A model generated the notes under the pieces. The model worked only from the letters and a program-made list of their open reading frames with translations, did no database searches and had not been told where the DNA came from. From the NCBI GenBank assembly GCA_964551435.1, contig CAZKBS010000001.1, forward strand, positions 372,001 to 436,000: a DNA stretch of 64,000 nt, read 5' to 3'. Shown here piece by piece: positions 48,373-57,741 of this stretch. Within the stretch, counting starts at the first letter, position 1; every line of letters begins with the position of its first letter. Origin of the DNA: UBA2020 sp964551435 (lineage in GTDB: Bacteria > Pseudomonadota > Alphaproteobacteria > Micavibrionales > UBA2020). A program made the translations under genes and the position numbers.

Positions 48373-49329
48373 TTAGGCCTGCTTGCGCCAGCGGGCGGCG
48401 GCTTTGGTTACATGCGGTTTGATTTTATCGATGCCCTTGCCCAGCAGGCCGAAAAACGGCATCGACAGGCAGCCGGCAATCATGCCCGCCACAATCGCGC
48501 CGGCCATATTCAGCGTGCCGCCGATAAATCCGTTTGCCGTGATTGCGGCGATTGCGGATTTCAGCGCCTGTTCCGCGCCCGGGATACCATGCACCAGAAT
48601 ACCGCCGCCCACCGCAAACATCGCGGTTGTGCCGACAACGGACAGCACGCACATGAATGTCGGCGTGTGATTGACAAGACCTGTGCCAAGGCTGCGCAGT
48701 GCTTTGGCGCGCACATCCTGCCCGGCCGTTTTTTGCAGCTTCAATCCCCAGTCGTCAAACTTCACGATGCAGGCAACAAGCCCGTAAACGCTGATGGTCA
48801 TGCCAATGCCAATCACGCTTAAGGTCGCGGCCTGCGTCACCAGTGGTGCGTGGGCAATCGCGCCCAGGCTGACGGCGATAATTTCCGCCGATAAAATCGT
48901 ATCTGTGCCGATGGCGCCCCAGATTTTTTTGTTCTCCAGCTTCAACAGCGCTTCGGGGCTGTCTTGGATGGCGATGACCATTTTTTGATGATGCTCTTCG
49001 TCTTTGTTGTCTTTTTTATGCGTCATTTTGTGAAATGCTTCATAACAAAGAAATGCCCCGCCAAACATCAAAAGCGGCGGTATCGCCGCAGAGGGCAAGG
49101 TCAGCGCCAGCGGAATGAGAACCGCTTTGTTCAGCAAGGATCCAAGTGCGATTTTGCCCACAATCGGCAATTCGCGTTTGGGGTCGATGCCGACGACAGC
49201 ATTCGCGTTAACAGCCAAATCATCGCCGACAATTCCGGTCGTTTTCTTGGCGGCAATTTTCGACATCGCCGCAACGTCATCGAGCAGCACGGTAATATCG
49301 TCAAGCAACGCCAAAAGTCCGGAAGACAT
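48373..49329 (-). CDS. DUF808 family membrane protein (YedI-like)
   Basis: A 318-residue multi-pass inner-membrane protein matching DUF808. The start MSSGLLALLDDITVLLDDVA and the segment KTTGIVGDDLAVNANAVVGI are near-invariant in the family, followed by RELPIVGKIALGSLLNKAVL. About six hydrophobic stretches follow, ending in GMIAGCLSMPFFGLLGKGID. Function is not known. It looks full length. No close operon partner is evident upstream, where tRNA-Ala is encoded. Confidence 0.93.
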   Translation of the reverse strand: MSSGLLALLDDITVLLDDVAAMSKIAAKKTTGIVGDDLAVNANAVVGIDPKRELPIVGKIALGSLLNKAVLIPLALTLPSAAIPPLLMFGGAFLCYEAFHKMTHKKDNKDEEHHQKMVIAIQDSPEALLKLENKKIWGAIGTDTILSAEIIAVSLGAIAHAPLVTQAATLSVIGIGMTISVYGLVACIVKFDDWGLKLQKTAGQDVRAKALRSLGTGLVNHTPTFMCVLSVVGTTAMFAVGGGILVHGIPGAEQALKSAIAAITANGFIGGTLNMAGAIVAGMIAGCLSMPFFGLLGKGIDKIKPHVTKAAARWRKQA

Positions 49330-49442
49330 TTAAAAACACCCTTTCATCGAACATTCATACGGATAATCCGCATACCAAATGCGCCGCATTATATCGGTTT
49401 CCATTCGGTGCGTCGAAGAAGTGTTTTTTGAGAGGGGGGATT

Positions 49443-49518
49443 TGGTGGACCCGATCGGGATCGAACCGACGACCTCCTGCATGCCATGCAGGCGCTCTCC
49501 CAGCTGAGCTACGGGCCC
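49443..49518 (-). tRNA. tRNA-Ala(GGC)
   Basis: The minus strand reads GGGCCCGTAGCTCAGCTGGG for the acceptor and D arm. The anticodon arm is CCTGC-ATGGCAT-GCAGG (anticodon GGC), and the T arm is GTCGG-TTCGATC-CCGAT. The acceptor closes with GGGTCCACCA, so CCA is encoded. All four arms pair. Reads GCC codons (and GCU by wobble). Confidence 0.97.
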
Positions 49519-49628
49519 TCATGCGCGGCTGCGCTTTGAAGTGTCGGTATATAACCAGAAACGCGCGGTGGTTTCAATAACTATATTGAAGGGGAGCATG
49601 CGGCGGTCGGTGCGATTAATTATCTGAT

Positions 49629-50444
49629 TTATCTTGGTTTTATAGGGGGCGCGGCAACCTTTGGCGCGGCAGGCGCGGGCAAGCGCACCGCCTCGAGGGC
49701 GGCGGCGAGTTCGGATTCGTCCGCGCATTTGACGAACTGGCGGCTGCCGTGCACGGGGCCGCTTTTGGTTCTGCCCTTGTCGTCGAGCGCGGGGCTCCAG
49801 CCGAAGTTTTCAAGGCCAAGTGTTTCGTGGAAAGTGCCGATGAAGTAAACGCCGTGATGCGCCGCATACATGACGGCGACATCGTGTCCGGCAATATAGG
49901 CGCCCTGCATGCAGCCATCCTGCGTGCCGAAGGCATAACCGCGGTGCGTATCAAAGCTTGCGCACATGGCGCCGAGCGTTTTTTGAGCGGCAGCTTTGCG
50001 TGCCGCCGGATTTTTTTGCAGTGTATCGAAATCTTGCAGCTGCCGGCGGAAGGTAGCGGCATCGACATCGTCGCCGTCAAGGCACAGGCTGCACGCGGCC
50101 AGCCACCAGCAGGCGGCGCTATTTGCGTCTTTGACATGCCATATGCCGTTTTCATGTTGGGTGCTGGCGCGTACTTCGCTCACGGCCTTCGGCGTATAAG
50201 CGGCATGCAATGTAGCGGCCAGTTTCTCCGCATGCGCTGGCATCAGGCCAAGGGCGCAGGCGATACCCGCATCAAATCCGCTGGCGGTGGCGCCCTCCGC
50301 CGGAATACGGGCGCTTAGTGATGTTTCGCGGTCAATGTGCAGCGGCCAGCGGCCCAGTGCCGCGACGGCGTCCGTGCGCGCAAGCACGGTGTCACGCCAC
50401 GCAGCGGGAGATTCCAGAGAAACAGAATAAGCAGGTTTAACCAT
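49629..50444 (-). CDS. Hypothetical protein
   Basis: A 271-residue protein I do not recognise. It is Ala-rich and mostly helical, with several Cys in the middle (SAACWWLAACSLCLDGDDVD, then CASFDTHRGY) and a His-rich section (GHDVAVMYAAHHGVYFIGTF). The tail is APAAPKVAAPPIKPR. No signal peptide or membrane segment. It lies 9 bases downstream of another unknown gene and both are probably co-transcribed. Confidence 0.65.
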   Translation of the reverse strand: MVKPAYSVSLESPAAWRDTVLARTDAVAALGRWPLHIDRETSLSARIPAEGATASGFDAGIACALGLMPAHAEKLAATLHAAYTPKAVSEVRASTQHENGIWHVKDANSAACWWLAACSLCLDGDDVDAATFRRQLQDFDTLQKNPAARKAAAQKTLGAMCASFDTHRGYAFGTQDGCMQGAYIAGHDVAVMYAAHHGVYFIGTFHETLGLENFGWSPALDDKGRTKSGPVHGSRQFVKCADESELAAALEAVRLPAPAAPKVAAPPIKPR

Positions 50445-50453
50445 GCGCCGATA

Positions 50454-51068
50454 TTAGCGCGCCGCGTGCGCGGGCGGCAAGACGGGCGTGCGCGTAATTG
50501 CAAAACGCGAGGGCGCTGCTTGCGGTAACGGCGGCGGCGCGACCGGTGCCTTGCGCTGCCATGCAACCCCGAGAGCCTTGGCAACAGGTTTGCTAAGGTT
50601 GCCTGCGTGGTCGAAATGTTCCCCGAATACCGGTTTGCCTTCGACATTGTATACCGGACTATAAAATCCTTTTTTACCGTTGTTGAGGTCGCGCACAATT
50701 GCGCGCGCCGCATCGTCAAGGCCGAAACTCTTGGTTTTGGGTTTGCACCAGCCCACGCGGTGCTTTTTCAAATCCGCAATAACCGCATCGCGGCGCACGG
50801 CGCTCAGGCCCGGCAGCGGGTCGTTTTTCGAGGGCGCGACAAAAGACAGTTTACTGAGAATAGCGCGCGTATCGTGGCGCAGCTTGTTGAATTTTTCCTC
50901 GAAGGCCTTGTAGTCGCTGCGTAGCATCGGCGGTGCATCGGGGCGGGCGATACCATCGGCAGGGACGCTCACATAGACGCCGCCTTCATAAAGTTCGTGG
51001 GTGATATTGGGATTGAGGGCCATGTTTTTCGATTCGCCGGAAAAGTTGTGATCTCTTTGCAGGCTCAT
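50454..51068 (-). CDS. Hypothetical protein
   Basis: A 204-residue protein I do not recognise. It has a beta-rich start (LYEGGVYVSVPADGIARPDA), a charged helical part (SDYKAFEEKFNKLRHDTRAI) and a mid-section KKGFYSPVYNVEGKPVFGEH. The tail is Pro/Ala-rich (PLPQAAPSRFAITRTP). The start is uncertain between ATG 51068 and ATG 51023 (MALNPN). The similar proline-rich tail and position suggest it acts with the gene at 49629, but there is no sequence relationship I can see. Confidence 0.6.
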   Translation of the reverse strand: MSLQRDHNFSGESKNMALNPNITHELYEGGVYVSVPADGIARPDAPPMLRSDYKAFEEKFNKLRHDTRAILSKLSFVAPSKNDPLPGLSAVRRDAVIADLKKHRVGWCKPKTKSFGLDDAARAIVRDLNNGKKGFYSPVYNVEGKPVFGEHFDHAGNLSKPVAKALGVAWQRKAPVAPPPLPQAAPSRFAITRTPVLPPAHAAR

Positions 51069-51143
51069 TATCCCATGGCCGGCGTTAACAAGGACTGAAC
51101 TGCCCGCGGGTTTTCCGGCTGCATACGCCCTGTGCGGCGCAGC

Positions 51144-51178
51144 AAAAAACCCCGCCTTTGCAGGGCGGGGTTTTTTTT
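51144..51178. terminator. Bidirectional rho-independent terminator
   Basis: AACCCCGCC (51148-51156), loop TTTGCAG, GGCGGGGTT (51164-51172) then TTTTTT. A-run before and T-run after the stem. It ends the Bax-inhibitor-like gene (minus strand, stop at 51196). Confidence 0.92.
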
Positions 51179-51195
51179 GTCCGGAAATGCCGGCC

Positions 51196-51933
51196 TTATT
51201 CGCGGGCGTTGCCCATGAACGAGAGCATATACTGGAACAGCATCACAAAGTTGAGGTAGAGGTTCAGTGCGCCCTCAACCGCCAGTTTGGCGTTGGCGCC
51301 CGCCATGCTGCTGCCATAGGCATAGGTTTCTTTCAGGCGCTGCGTATCCCATGCGGTCAGGCCCGTAAAGACGATCACGCCAATCGCCGACGTGACGAAA
51401 TACAGCATGCTGGATTTCAGGAAGATGTTCACGACGCTGGCGATCAACAGGCCGATGACGCCCATGATCATGAAGCTGCCCATACGGCTCAGGTCACGCT
51501 TGGTGGTGTAGCCATAGAGGCTGGTCGCCGCAAACATACCTGCGGTAATAAAGAACACGCGCGCAATGCTTTCTGCCGTGTAGGCCAGGAAAATCGAGGC
51601 CATCGAAAGCCCCATCAGGCCGGCGTATACAAAAAACAGCGTTTGTAGCTGGCCGGCAGGCATGCGGTGCATGCGACCGGGCGTGAAGCCGAACATCAGG
51701 AAAGCGAGGGGGGCAAAGGCCAATACCCATTTTAGCGGCGTGCCGTAAACGAGTTTCAAGAGCTCTTCGTTCGCGAACATCATTTGCGCGAAGCCGAAGG
51801 AGACCAAGCCCGTGATGGTCAGGCCGATACCCATCATGTTGTAAACGCCGCGCAGGAAGCCCTGAAGGCCCGCGTCAACGTCGGTACCGTGCGCGGCGAC
51901 TGTGGCCTGAGGACGGTAGGGATCGTAGGACAT
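51196..51933 (-). CDS. Bax inhibitor-1/YccA family membrane protein
   Basis: A 245-residue seven-pass membrane protein of the BI-1 family, with FLRGVYNMMGIGLTITGLVS, PLAFLMFGFTPGRMHRMPAG and SMASIFLAYTAESIARVFFI. The C-terminal TGLTAWDTQRLKETYAYGSS contains the conserved Asp region, followed by ALNLYLNFVMLFQYMLSFMG. Bacterial members are pH-sensitive calcium-leak channels or FtsH-binding proteins. GAGAGG stands about 9 bases before the ATG. Monocistronic with its own terminator. Confidence 0.95.
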   Translation of the reverse strand: MSYDPYRPQATVAAHGTDVDAGLQGFLRGVYNMMGIGLTITGLVSFGFAQMMFANEELLKLVYGTPLKWVLAFAPLAFLMFGFTPGRMHRMPAGQLQTLFFVYAGLMGLSMASIFLAYTAESIARVFFITAGMFAATSLYGYTTKRDLSRMGSFMIMGVIGLLIASVVNIFLKSSMLYFVTSAIGVIVFTGLTAWDTQRLKETYAYGSSMAGANAKLAVEGALNLYLNFVMLFQYMLSFMGNARE

Positions 51934-52074
51934 TGTGTTTTCCTCTCTAATGAATTCTGATCGTTATGCAGCGCGTATTTCAACAATACCGCCTGCAGCT
52001 TATACGCTCTATTATACCGCAAAGATCACCCCTTGCGGCGATTTGTATTAAATATATGAATTATTTCATTATTT

Positions 52075-54636
52075 TCAAGGGTTGCGTAAATAGGGCGCGG
52101 GTTTTTGGTCCATCGCCCGCCACGTACCCGACATTCCCGCCAGAACGGTGATGGCAAGGCAGAGGCCGGTTACCCATAATACGGGCGCAAGGCTGAAGCT
52201 GAAGGGCATATTCAGAATGAAGTTCATCGCCGCCCAGCCGCCCAAGGTACCAAGTCCGGCGGCAATCAGAACAGTGATAATACCCAGCGTCGTGTATTCC
52301 AGCAAAAACGTGCGCATGATGCGGCCGCGCGTCGCGCCCAGCACCTTCAGCACCACGGCGTCATACACATGGCGCCGGCGCGCCGCTGCAATACCCCCTG
52401 ACAAGACCAGCGTGCCCGCCACCAGTGTCAGCGCCGCGCTGACGCGCACCGCGTCGGCAATCGCGCGTAAAACGCTCTGCGCCAGTTCAAGCGCATCGCG
52501 TATACGCACACTGGTCACGTTCGGCAGTTCGCGGGCAAGTCGCGATTGCAATCCCGATTCCGCATCGCTGTCGACGATGACGGTGGCAATGAAGGGGGCG
52601 GGGATATCATCGACCGCGCCGGGCGCGAAGGTCATGGCAAAGTTCATGGCGAAGCTGGCCCATGAAATCTCGCGCACGTTCATCACCGTCGCCTCGGTTT
52701 CAACGCCCAGAATTTCGATGACCATCTTGTCGCCAACGCCAATCCCGAATGCGCGCGCGACGTTGGATGCAATCGACAGCGCGGGCGGGCCTTTATAATC
52801 CTTCGGCCACCAGGCACCTTCGATGATGCGGCTGTGCGGCGGCAGGTCTGAAAGATAGGTAAATCCACGATCGCTATGCGTGACCCACTCTTCGTTTTTG
52901 TCTTTTAGCGCCTCAAGCGCGGGTACGCCGTTCACGCTGACCACGCGCCCGCGCAACGATGGATTGATAATCAGATTTTTCGCGCCCTTGGTCTCTGCCA
53001 GAATTTGGGTGAAAGCGTCTTTTTGGTCGGCCTGAATATCCAGCAGGAAAAACGACGGCAAATCCGCGGCCAGATCATCGCCCAGCAGGCGTGAAAAATT
53101 ATGCTCTACCTGCGCAATTGCCACCAGCACCGTCAGGCCAAGACCCAGCGACAATACGATGCTGCTGGTCGCGTTGCCGGGGCGCGTCAGATTGGCAATC
53201 GCCATGCGTGCCTCGGGGTTTTTGCGCGGGCGCAGCTGGCGCAGTACGTTCTGGATAAAAACAGACGCCAGCTGGAACACGGCAAACGTCACAAAGGCGC
53301 TGAATACGAAATAAAGCGCAAAACGCGGAATAGGCGCGGTCTGTATGACCAGCACGCCCAAAAGCGCCGCCAGAACGCCAATCCAGATCAGAACCGGCAA
53401 GGCGGGGCTTTTATGCGACGGCGCCACCAGATCGCGGAACAGGTCGGTCGGGCGCGTGCGTACGGCACGGCCCAGCGGCCACAGGCTGAAACACAGCGTA
53501 ATCAGAAACCCGAAGGCCGCCGACTGCGCCCATATCAGGGGGTATATGCCCGTCTGGTCGCTGAGGCTGAATTTCTGGGTCAACAGCGCGCCTGTAAAAA
53601 CCGCCGCCGTGCTGCCGATGAGAACCCCTGCGGCAATACCGATAAACGACAAAAACAGGATTTGCAAAAGATAGGTACGGAACACAAACCCCTGCGGCGC
53701 GCCAAGGCATTTGAGCGTCGCGATTTCCGCGAGCCGCGTATCGAGAAAGCTTTTGACCGCATTCGAAATGCCAACGCCGCCGACGAGCAGCGTCGTCAGG
53801 CCGATCAGCATCAAGAAAAGGGTCAGGCGGTTGATGTACCGCTCAATGCTGGGCGATGCGTTCAGGAATGTGCGGATACGAAAGGCATCTTCGCCAAAGG
53901 TGGTGATGATTTTTTGTTTGGCGGCTTCCAGCTGCGCTTCGCTGTCAAGGCCGGGGATGGCGATGCGCGTGCGGTATTCCAGCAGGTTGCCCGCACCCGT
54001 CAGTCCTGTCGCGCGAAACGCCTCCATCGACGTGAGCAGGCGCGGGGCGAGGGCAAAGCCCGTCGCATTCACGCTATCAGGTTCGCGGCCAATCACCGCG
54101 CGGATGACGAAGGGCGTTTCTCCCAGATGCAGGACATCGCCGATCTGTGCATCCAGCCGTGCCAGAATGTCTTTTTCAACGGCGGCACCGTAAAAACCTT
54201 TATCGTTCTTGGCGAACAGGGCGGTCTGCGCGGTATTGACGGGATTGCCTGCGCCGTCCACAAATGTCGCGGCACCGTAAAGCGGCCATGCCGCATCGAC
54301 GGCTTTAATCTCGACAATTCCCGCCATGTCGGTTTTTTCGTGGCGGGCCATGGCGCGGGTTTCGGTGATGATGCTGGTGCGCGCGCCCATATCGGTTTCA
54401 AGAAAACGGATAACCTCCGGCGCGGGCGGGGCGTGCGGCGTGCGGATGGCCAGATCGCCGCCCAGAATATACCGCCCGTCATGGCGCAAACTGTCGCTCA
54501 TGCCCTGTGATACCGAGGCCACGGCGGAAATCATCGCCACGCCCAAAATCAGGCAGGCGATAAAAATGTAAAATCCGCGCACGCCGCTGCGCAGCTCGCG
54601 TCGCGCGTAAACAAGACTGAGCCACAAACCGCGCAT
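52075..54636 (-). CDS. FtsX-like ABC transporter permease (YbbP-like)
   Basis: An 853-residue permease with ten or so membrane segments in the YbbP/MacB-like pattern. An N-terminal TM (GVRGFYIFIACLILGVAMIS) precedes a large periplasmic domain (about 50-270). A block of TMs in the middle (LIGLTTLLVGGVGISNAVKS) and a second periplasmic domain with a terminal TM block (ATRGRIMRTFLLEYTTLGII) follow. It is partnered by the ATPase encoded immediately upstream (1-base overlap). E. coli has the same trio tesA/ybbA/ybbP, as here. Such pairs are thought to move lipids or drive envelope processes; substrate unknown. Confidence 0.92.
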   Translation of the reverse strand: MRGLWLSLVYARRELRSGVRGFYIFIACLILGVAMISAVASVSQGMSDSLRHDGRYILGGDLAIRTPHAPPAPEVIRFLETDMGARTSIITETRAMARHEKTDMAGIVEIKAVDAAWPLYGAATFVDGAGNPVNTAQTALFAKNDKGFYGAAVEKDILARLDAQIGDVLHLGETPFVIRAVIGREPDSVNATGFALAPRLLTSMEAFRATGLTGAGNLLEYRTRIAIPGLDSEAQLEAAKQKIITTFGEDAFRIRTFLNASPSIERYINRLTLFLMLIGLTTLLVGGVGISNAVKSFLDTRLAEIATLKCLGAPQGFVFRTYLLQILFLSFIGIAAGVLIGSTAAVFTGALLTQKFSLSDQTGIYPLIWAQSAAFGFLITLCFSLWPLGRAVRTRPTDLFRDLVAPSHKSPALPVLIWIGVLAALLGVLVIQTAPIPRFALYFVFSAFVTFAVFQLASVFIQNVLRQLRPRKNPEARMAIANLTRPGNATSSIVLSLGLGLTVLVAIAQVEHNFSRLLGDDLAADLPSFFLLDIQADQKDAFTQILAETKGAKNLIINPSLRGRVVSVNGVPALEALKDKNEEWVTHSDRGFTYLSDLPPHSRIIEGAWWPKDYKGPPALSIASNVARAFGIGVGDKMVIEILGVETEATVMNVREISWASFAMNFAMTFAPGAVDDIPAPFIATVIVDSDAESGLQSRLARELPNVTSVRIRDALELAQSVLRAIADAVRVSAALTLVAGTLVLSGGIAAARRRHVYDAVVLKVLGATRGRIMRTFLLEYTTLGIITVLIAAGLGTLGGWAAMNFILNMPFSFSLAPVLWVTGLCLAITVLAGMSGTWRAMDQKPAPYLRNP

Positions 54637-55346
54637 CAGGCAGCTACCCCTTCGCTTTGTTCGATGTGTCCGTCGCGGATGGCAATTTTAATGTCGCAGC
54701 GTTTGGCAAGCTCGGGGTCGTGCGTGACCAGCACCAGCGTCGTGCCGTGGCGGCGTGTCAGGTCGAACATTAGGTCGATGACCATTTGCCCCGTGTCGTG
54801 GTCAAGGTTGCCCGTCGGCTCGTCGGCCAGAATAAGCCGTGGCGCGGTGACAAAAGCGCGGGCGATGGCAACGCGCTGCTGCTCCCCGCCCGATAGCTGC
54901 CCGGGGTAATGCGTCAGCCGGTGGCCGAGCCCGACGGCCTCAAGCGCCGCCTGCGCCTTGGCAAAGGCATCCGCCGCGCCCGCAAATTCCAGCGGCACAG
55001 CCACGTTTTCAAGCGCGGTCATCGAGGGGATGAGGTGGAAACTTTGAAAGATAATGCCTATATTATCTCTGCGGAAAGCGGCCAGCGCGTCTTCGTCAAG
55101 GCCTGTCAGTTCTCGATCCGCGATATGGATGCGGCCGCCTGTCGGCTTTTCCAGCCCGCCCAGCACCATCAAAAGGCTGGTTTTACCGCTGCCCGACGGC
55201 CCGACGATACTGACGGTTTTGGCGGCGGGCAGGGCAAGGCTGATATCGCGCAGAATATGGACGTCGCCCGCGCCGCTGGGCATATGTAAATCAACGCGTT
55301 CCAGACGAAGCAGGGGCGCAGAAACCGCGCCGGAGGTTGTTGTCAT
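54636..55346 (-). CDS. ABC transporter ATP-binding protein (YbbA/LolD-like)
   Basis: A 236-residue ATPase. Walker A is GPSGSGKTSLLM, the signature is QLSGGEQQRVAIARA, and Walker B is RLILADEPTGNLD with the TLVLVTHDPELAKRC switch. The IFQSFHLIPSMTALENVAVP segment is typical of MacB/LolD-type ATPases. It overlaps the permease start by 1 base. It is divergent from the esterase gene. Confidence 0.95.
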   Translation of the reverse strand: MTTTSGAVSAPLLRLERVDLHMPSGAGDVHILRDISLALPAAKTVSIVGPSGSGKTSLLMVLGGLEKPTGGRIHIADRELTGLDEDALAAFRRDNIGIIFQSFHLIPSMTALENVAVPLEFAGAADAFAKAQAALEAVGLGHRLTHYPGQLSGGEQQRVAIARAFVTAPRLILADEPTGNLDHDTGQMVIDLMFDLTRRHGTTLVLVTHDPELAKRCDIKIAIRDGHIEQSEGVAA

Positions 55347-55392
55347 GTGGTTCTCCCTTTTATCCGCGCCCAGTGCAGCGGCATCCGGCAGG

Positions 55393-56103
55393 ATGCAGGC
55401 GGTTTTGCGGCCTTCATTAGATAATTCAAGGGGCTATATAGTCAAGCAGGCGGTAGCGCTCACGGTGGTGCTGCTGGGCTTGATGCTCGTGCCGCTGGCT
55501 GCTTTCGCGCAAACGGGGGCGGCGTCTGCGTCAGGCACGGCGGCAGGCGGCAAAACCATTCTGGCCTTTGGCGACAGTTTGACGGCGGGATACGGGCTTA
55601 AAGACAAAAACCTCGCCCTGCCCGCGCAGCTGCAGGGATTGCTGGCCGCGCAGGGGCTCTCCGTGACCGTTATCAATGCCGGCGTGTCGGGCGATACGAC
55701 GGCAGGGGGCTTGCGCCGTCTTGAATGGACGCTCAAGCGCTATAACCCCGACTATGTGATTTTGGCGCTTGGCGGCAATGACATGCTGCGCGCCGTCGAT
55801 CCGCGCACCAGCCTTCAGAATTTGCAGGCGATGCTGGAGATCCTTAAGACCTATAAAAAACCCGTGCTGTTGGCGGGTATGAAGGCGCCGCAAAGCATGG
55901 GGCCTGCCTTTGCCAAGGGGTATGACCTGATGTACAGCGGCCTCGCGCGGGAATATGGCACTGTATATTATCCCTTCCTGCTTGAAGGCGTTGCGGCGAA
56001 CGCGTCGCTCAACCTGCCCGATGGCGTGCATCCCAATGCCGACGGGGTTGCGGTGATGGCGCGCGGTATCTATCCTTATGTCATCGAACTTTTGAAAAAA
56101 TAA
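55393..56103 (+). CDS. SGNH arylesterase/lysophospholipase (TesA-like), secreted
   Basis: A periplasmic GDSL hydrolase: block I ILAFGDSLTAGYG (nucleophile Ser), block III VILALGGNDMLRAV, and block V LPDGVHPNADGVAVM (Asp and His). The signal peptide core is VALTVVLLGLMLVPLAAFAQ. The start is problematic: ATG 55393 has no SD and gives an over-long n-region. The sequence AAGGGG (55428-55433) sits 7 bases before GTC 55441, exactly where a start codon would give a perfect signal peptide (VKQAVALTVV). An AUA at 55438 or a sequence error is possible. TesA function (thioesterase/lysophospholipase) is family-based. Confidence 0.85.
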   Translation: MQAVLRPSLDNSRGYIVKQAVALTVVLLGLMLVPLAAFAQTGAASASGTAAGGKTILAFGDSLTAGYGLKDKNLALPAQLQGLLAAQGLSVTVINAGVSGDTTAGGLRRLEWTLKRYNPDYVILALGGNDMLRAVDPRTSLQNLQAMLEILKTYKKPVLLAGMKAPQSMGPAFAKGYDLMYSGLAREYGTVYYPFLLEGVAANASLNLPDGVHPNADGVAVMARGIYPYVIELLKK

Positions 56104-56136
56104 AAACAAACCGCCACAACGGCAAGAAAGACCCTC

Positions 56137-57183
56137 ATGAAATACAGTACGCTCGGCATGACCGATATCAAGGTCAGCCTGATTTGCCTTGGCACCATGA
56201 CCTTTGGCGAACAAAACAGCGAAGCCGAAGCTTTCGCGCAGATGGATGCGGCCACGGCGGCAGGCATCAATTTTTTTGACACAGCTGAACTTTATGCCGT
56301 GCCGCCGCGCGCAGAAACTTATGGCGCGACCGAAGAAATCATCGGCAACTGGTTTCAGAAAACCGGCAAGCGCAAGGATATCGTGCTCGCGACCAAGGTT
56401 GTGGGCGCCGCGGGGCATTTGCCGTGGATACGCGGCGGGCAGGCGCGTCTCAGTCGCGCGCATATCGACGAAGCGCTGTCGGGCAGCCTCAAACGTCTTA
56501 AAACTGATTACATCGATCTTTATCAAATCCACTGGCCGCAGCGGCCCGTGAATACCTTCGGCAAGCTCGGCTATGACCAGTACAGCGTGTCGGGGCGCGA
56601 GGCCGAGGTGATACTGGAAACCCTCGAAACGCTGGCGGATGCCGTGAAGGCCGGCAAGATACGCCATATCGGTGTTTCTAACGAAACGCCGTGGGGCGTG
56701 ATGAAATATCTTGAACTGGCGTCGCGCCACAACCTGCCGCGCATCCAGTCCATCCAGAACCCCTATAGTTTTCTCAACCGCAGTTTCGAGGTCGGTCTTG
56801 CCGAAATGGCGATGCAGGAAAAAACCGGACTTCTGGCCTATGCGCCGCTGGCGGCGGGGACGCTGACGGGGAAATATCTGGACGGGCAGATGCCCGCCGG
56901 TTCCCGCCGCGCCATCGACAGCCGCGCATCGCGCTATGACCGCAAGGGGGTGGATGATATCGTGCGCGGTTATATCGACATTGCCGCGCGTTTTGGTCTG
57001 GATGTCGCCGTCATGTCGCATGCTTTTGTGAATACGCGACCGTTTTTGACGGCGAATATCATCGGCGCGACGCGCGTAGCGCATATCGAAACCGCGCTGG
57101 CGGCGCTGGATGTGACCCTGCCGCCGGAGCTTCTGGCCGAGGTCGAGGCGCTGCATGCCCGCCACCCCATTCCCTGCCCGTAA
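56137..57183 (+). CDS. Aldo/keto reductase (Tas-like)
   Basis: A 348-residue NADPH-dependent oxidoreductase with the TIM-barrel AKR pattern. The start is MKYSTLGMTDIKVSLICLGT. FFDTAELYAVPPRAETYGAT contains Asp and Tyr of the catalytic tetrad; VLATKVVG gives the Lys and DLYQIHWPQRPVNTFGKLGY the His. The NTFG insertion is characteristic of the Tas group. The C-terminal FLTANIIGATRVAHIETALA binds the cofactor. It follows the esterase by 33 bases. Physiological substrate unknown. Confidence 0.94.
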   Translation: MKYSTLGMTDIKVSLICLGTMTFGEQNSEAEAFAQMDAATAAGINFFDTAELYAVPPRAETYGATEEIIGNWFQKTGKRKDIVLATKVVGAAGHLPWIRGGQARLSRAHIDEALSGSLKRLKTDYIDLYQIHWPQRPVNTFGKLGYDQYSVSGREAEVILETLETLADAVKAGKIRHIGVSNETPWGVMKYLELASRHNLPRIQSIQNPYSFLNRSFEVGLAEMAMQEKTGLLAYAPLAAGTLTGKYLDGQMPAGSRRAIDSRASRYDRKGVDDIVRGYIDIAARFGLDVAVMSHAFVNTRPFLTANIIGATRVAHIETALAALDVTLPPELLAEVEALHARHPIPCP

Positions 57184-57194
57184 AGGATACTTCC

Positions 57195-57737
57195 ATGCCC
57201 CGTCTTTTTATTGGTCTTGATATTCCGCCCGATGTTTCCGCGCAAATCCATCTGCTGTCGGGCGGTATCCCCGGCGCGCGCTGGACGAAAGAAGATAACT
57301 ATCACGTCACCCTGACTTTTATCGGCGAGGTGAGCGAAGCGCAAATCGATGATGTGGACGAGGCCTTGGCCGGCATCGATTGTCCTGCCTTTGATTTGGA
57401 AATCGCGGGCACGGGCAGCTTTGCGCAGGGGGATGATCCGAAAGTTCTCTGGCTGGGCGTGACGGAAAACCCGACCCTGCGGCTGTTGAAACAGCGCATC
57501 GACAGCGCGCTGGACCGCTATGATATTCCGTTTGAACGCCGCAGCCGTTTTACGCCGCATGTCACCATGGCGCGTTTTCGCCAGATGCCGGACGAACAGA
57601 AAATTGCCGAATTCATGCAGGCGCATAACCTCAAAGACTTTGCGCCGATTGCGGTCGAGGATTTCGTTCTCTATGAAAGCTACAGCGGCAGCGAAGGCCC
57701 CGTATACCAGCCCATGGAATATTATCCGCTGGGATGA
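57195..57737 (+). CDS. thpR: RNA 2',3'-cyclic phosphodiesterase ThpR
   Basis: A 180-residue member of the 2H phosphoesterase family, opening 2',3'-cyclic ends to 2'-phosphate. The two catalytic tetrapeptides are HVTL (37-40, in NYHVTLTFIGEV) and HVTM (in RFTPHVTMARF). The family start MPRLFIGLDIPPDV and the end FVLYESYSGSEGPVYQPMEY fit. It lies 11 bases downstream of the aldo/keto reductase gene. Confidence 0.95.
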   Translation: MPRLFIGLDIPPDVSAQIHLLSGGIPGARWTKEDNYHVTLTFIGEVSEAQIDDVDEALAGIDCPAFDLEIAGTGSFAQGDDPKVLWLGVTENPTLRLLKQRIDSALDRYDIPFERRSRFTPHVTMARFRQMPDEQKIAEFMQAHNLKDFAPIAVEDFVLYESYSGSEGPVYQPMEYYPLG

Positions 57738-57741
57738 AAAA

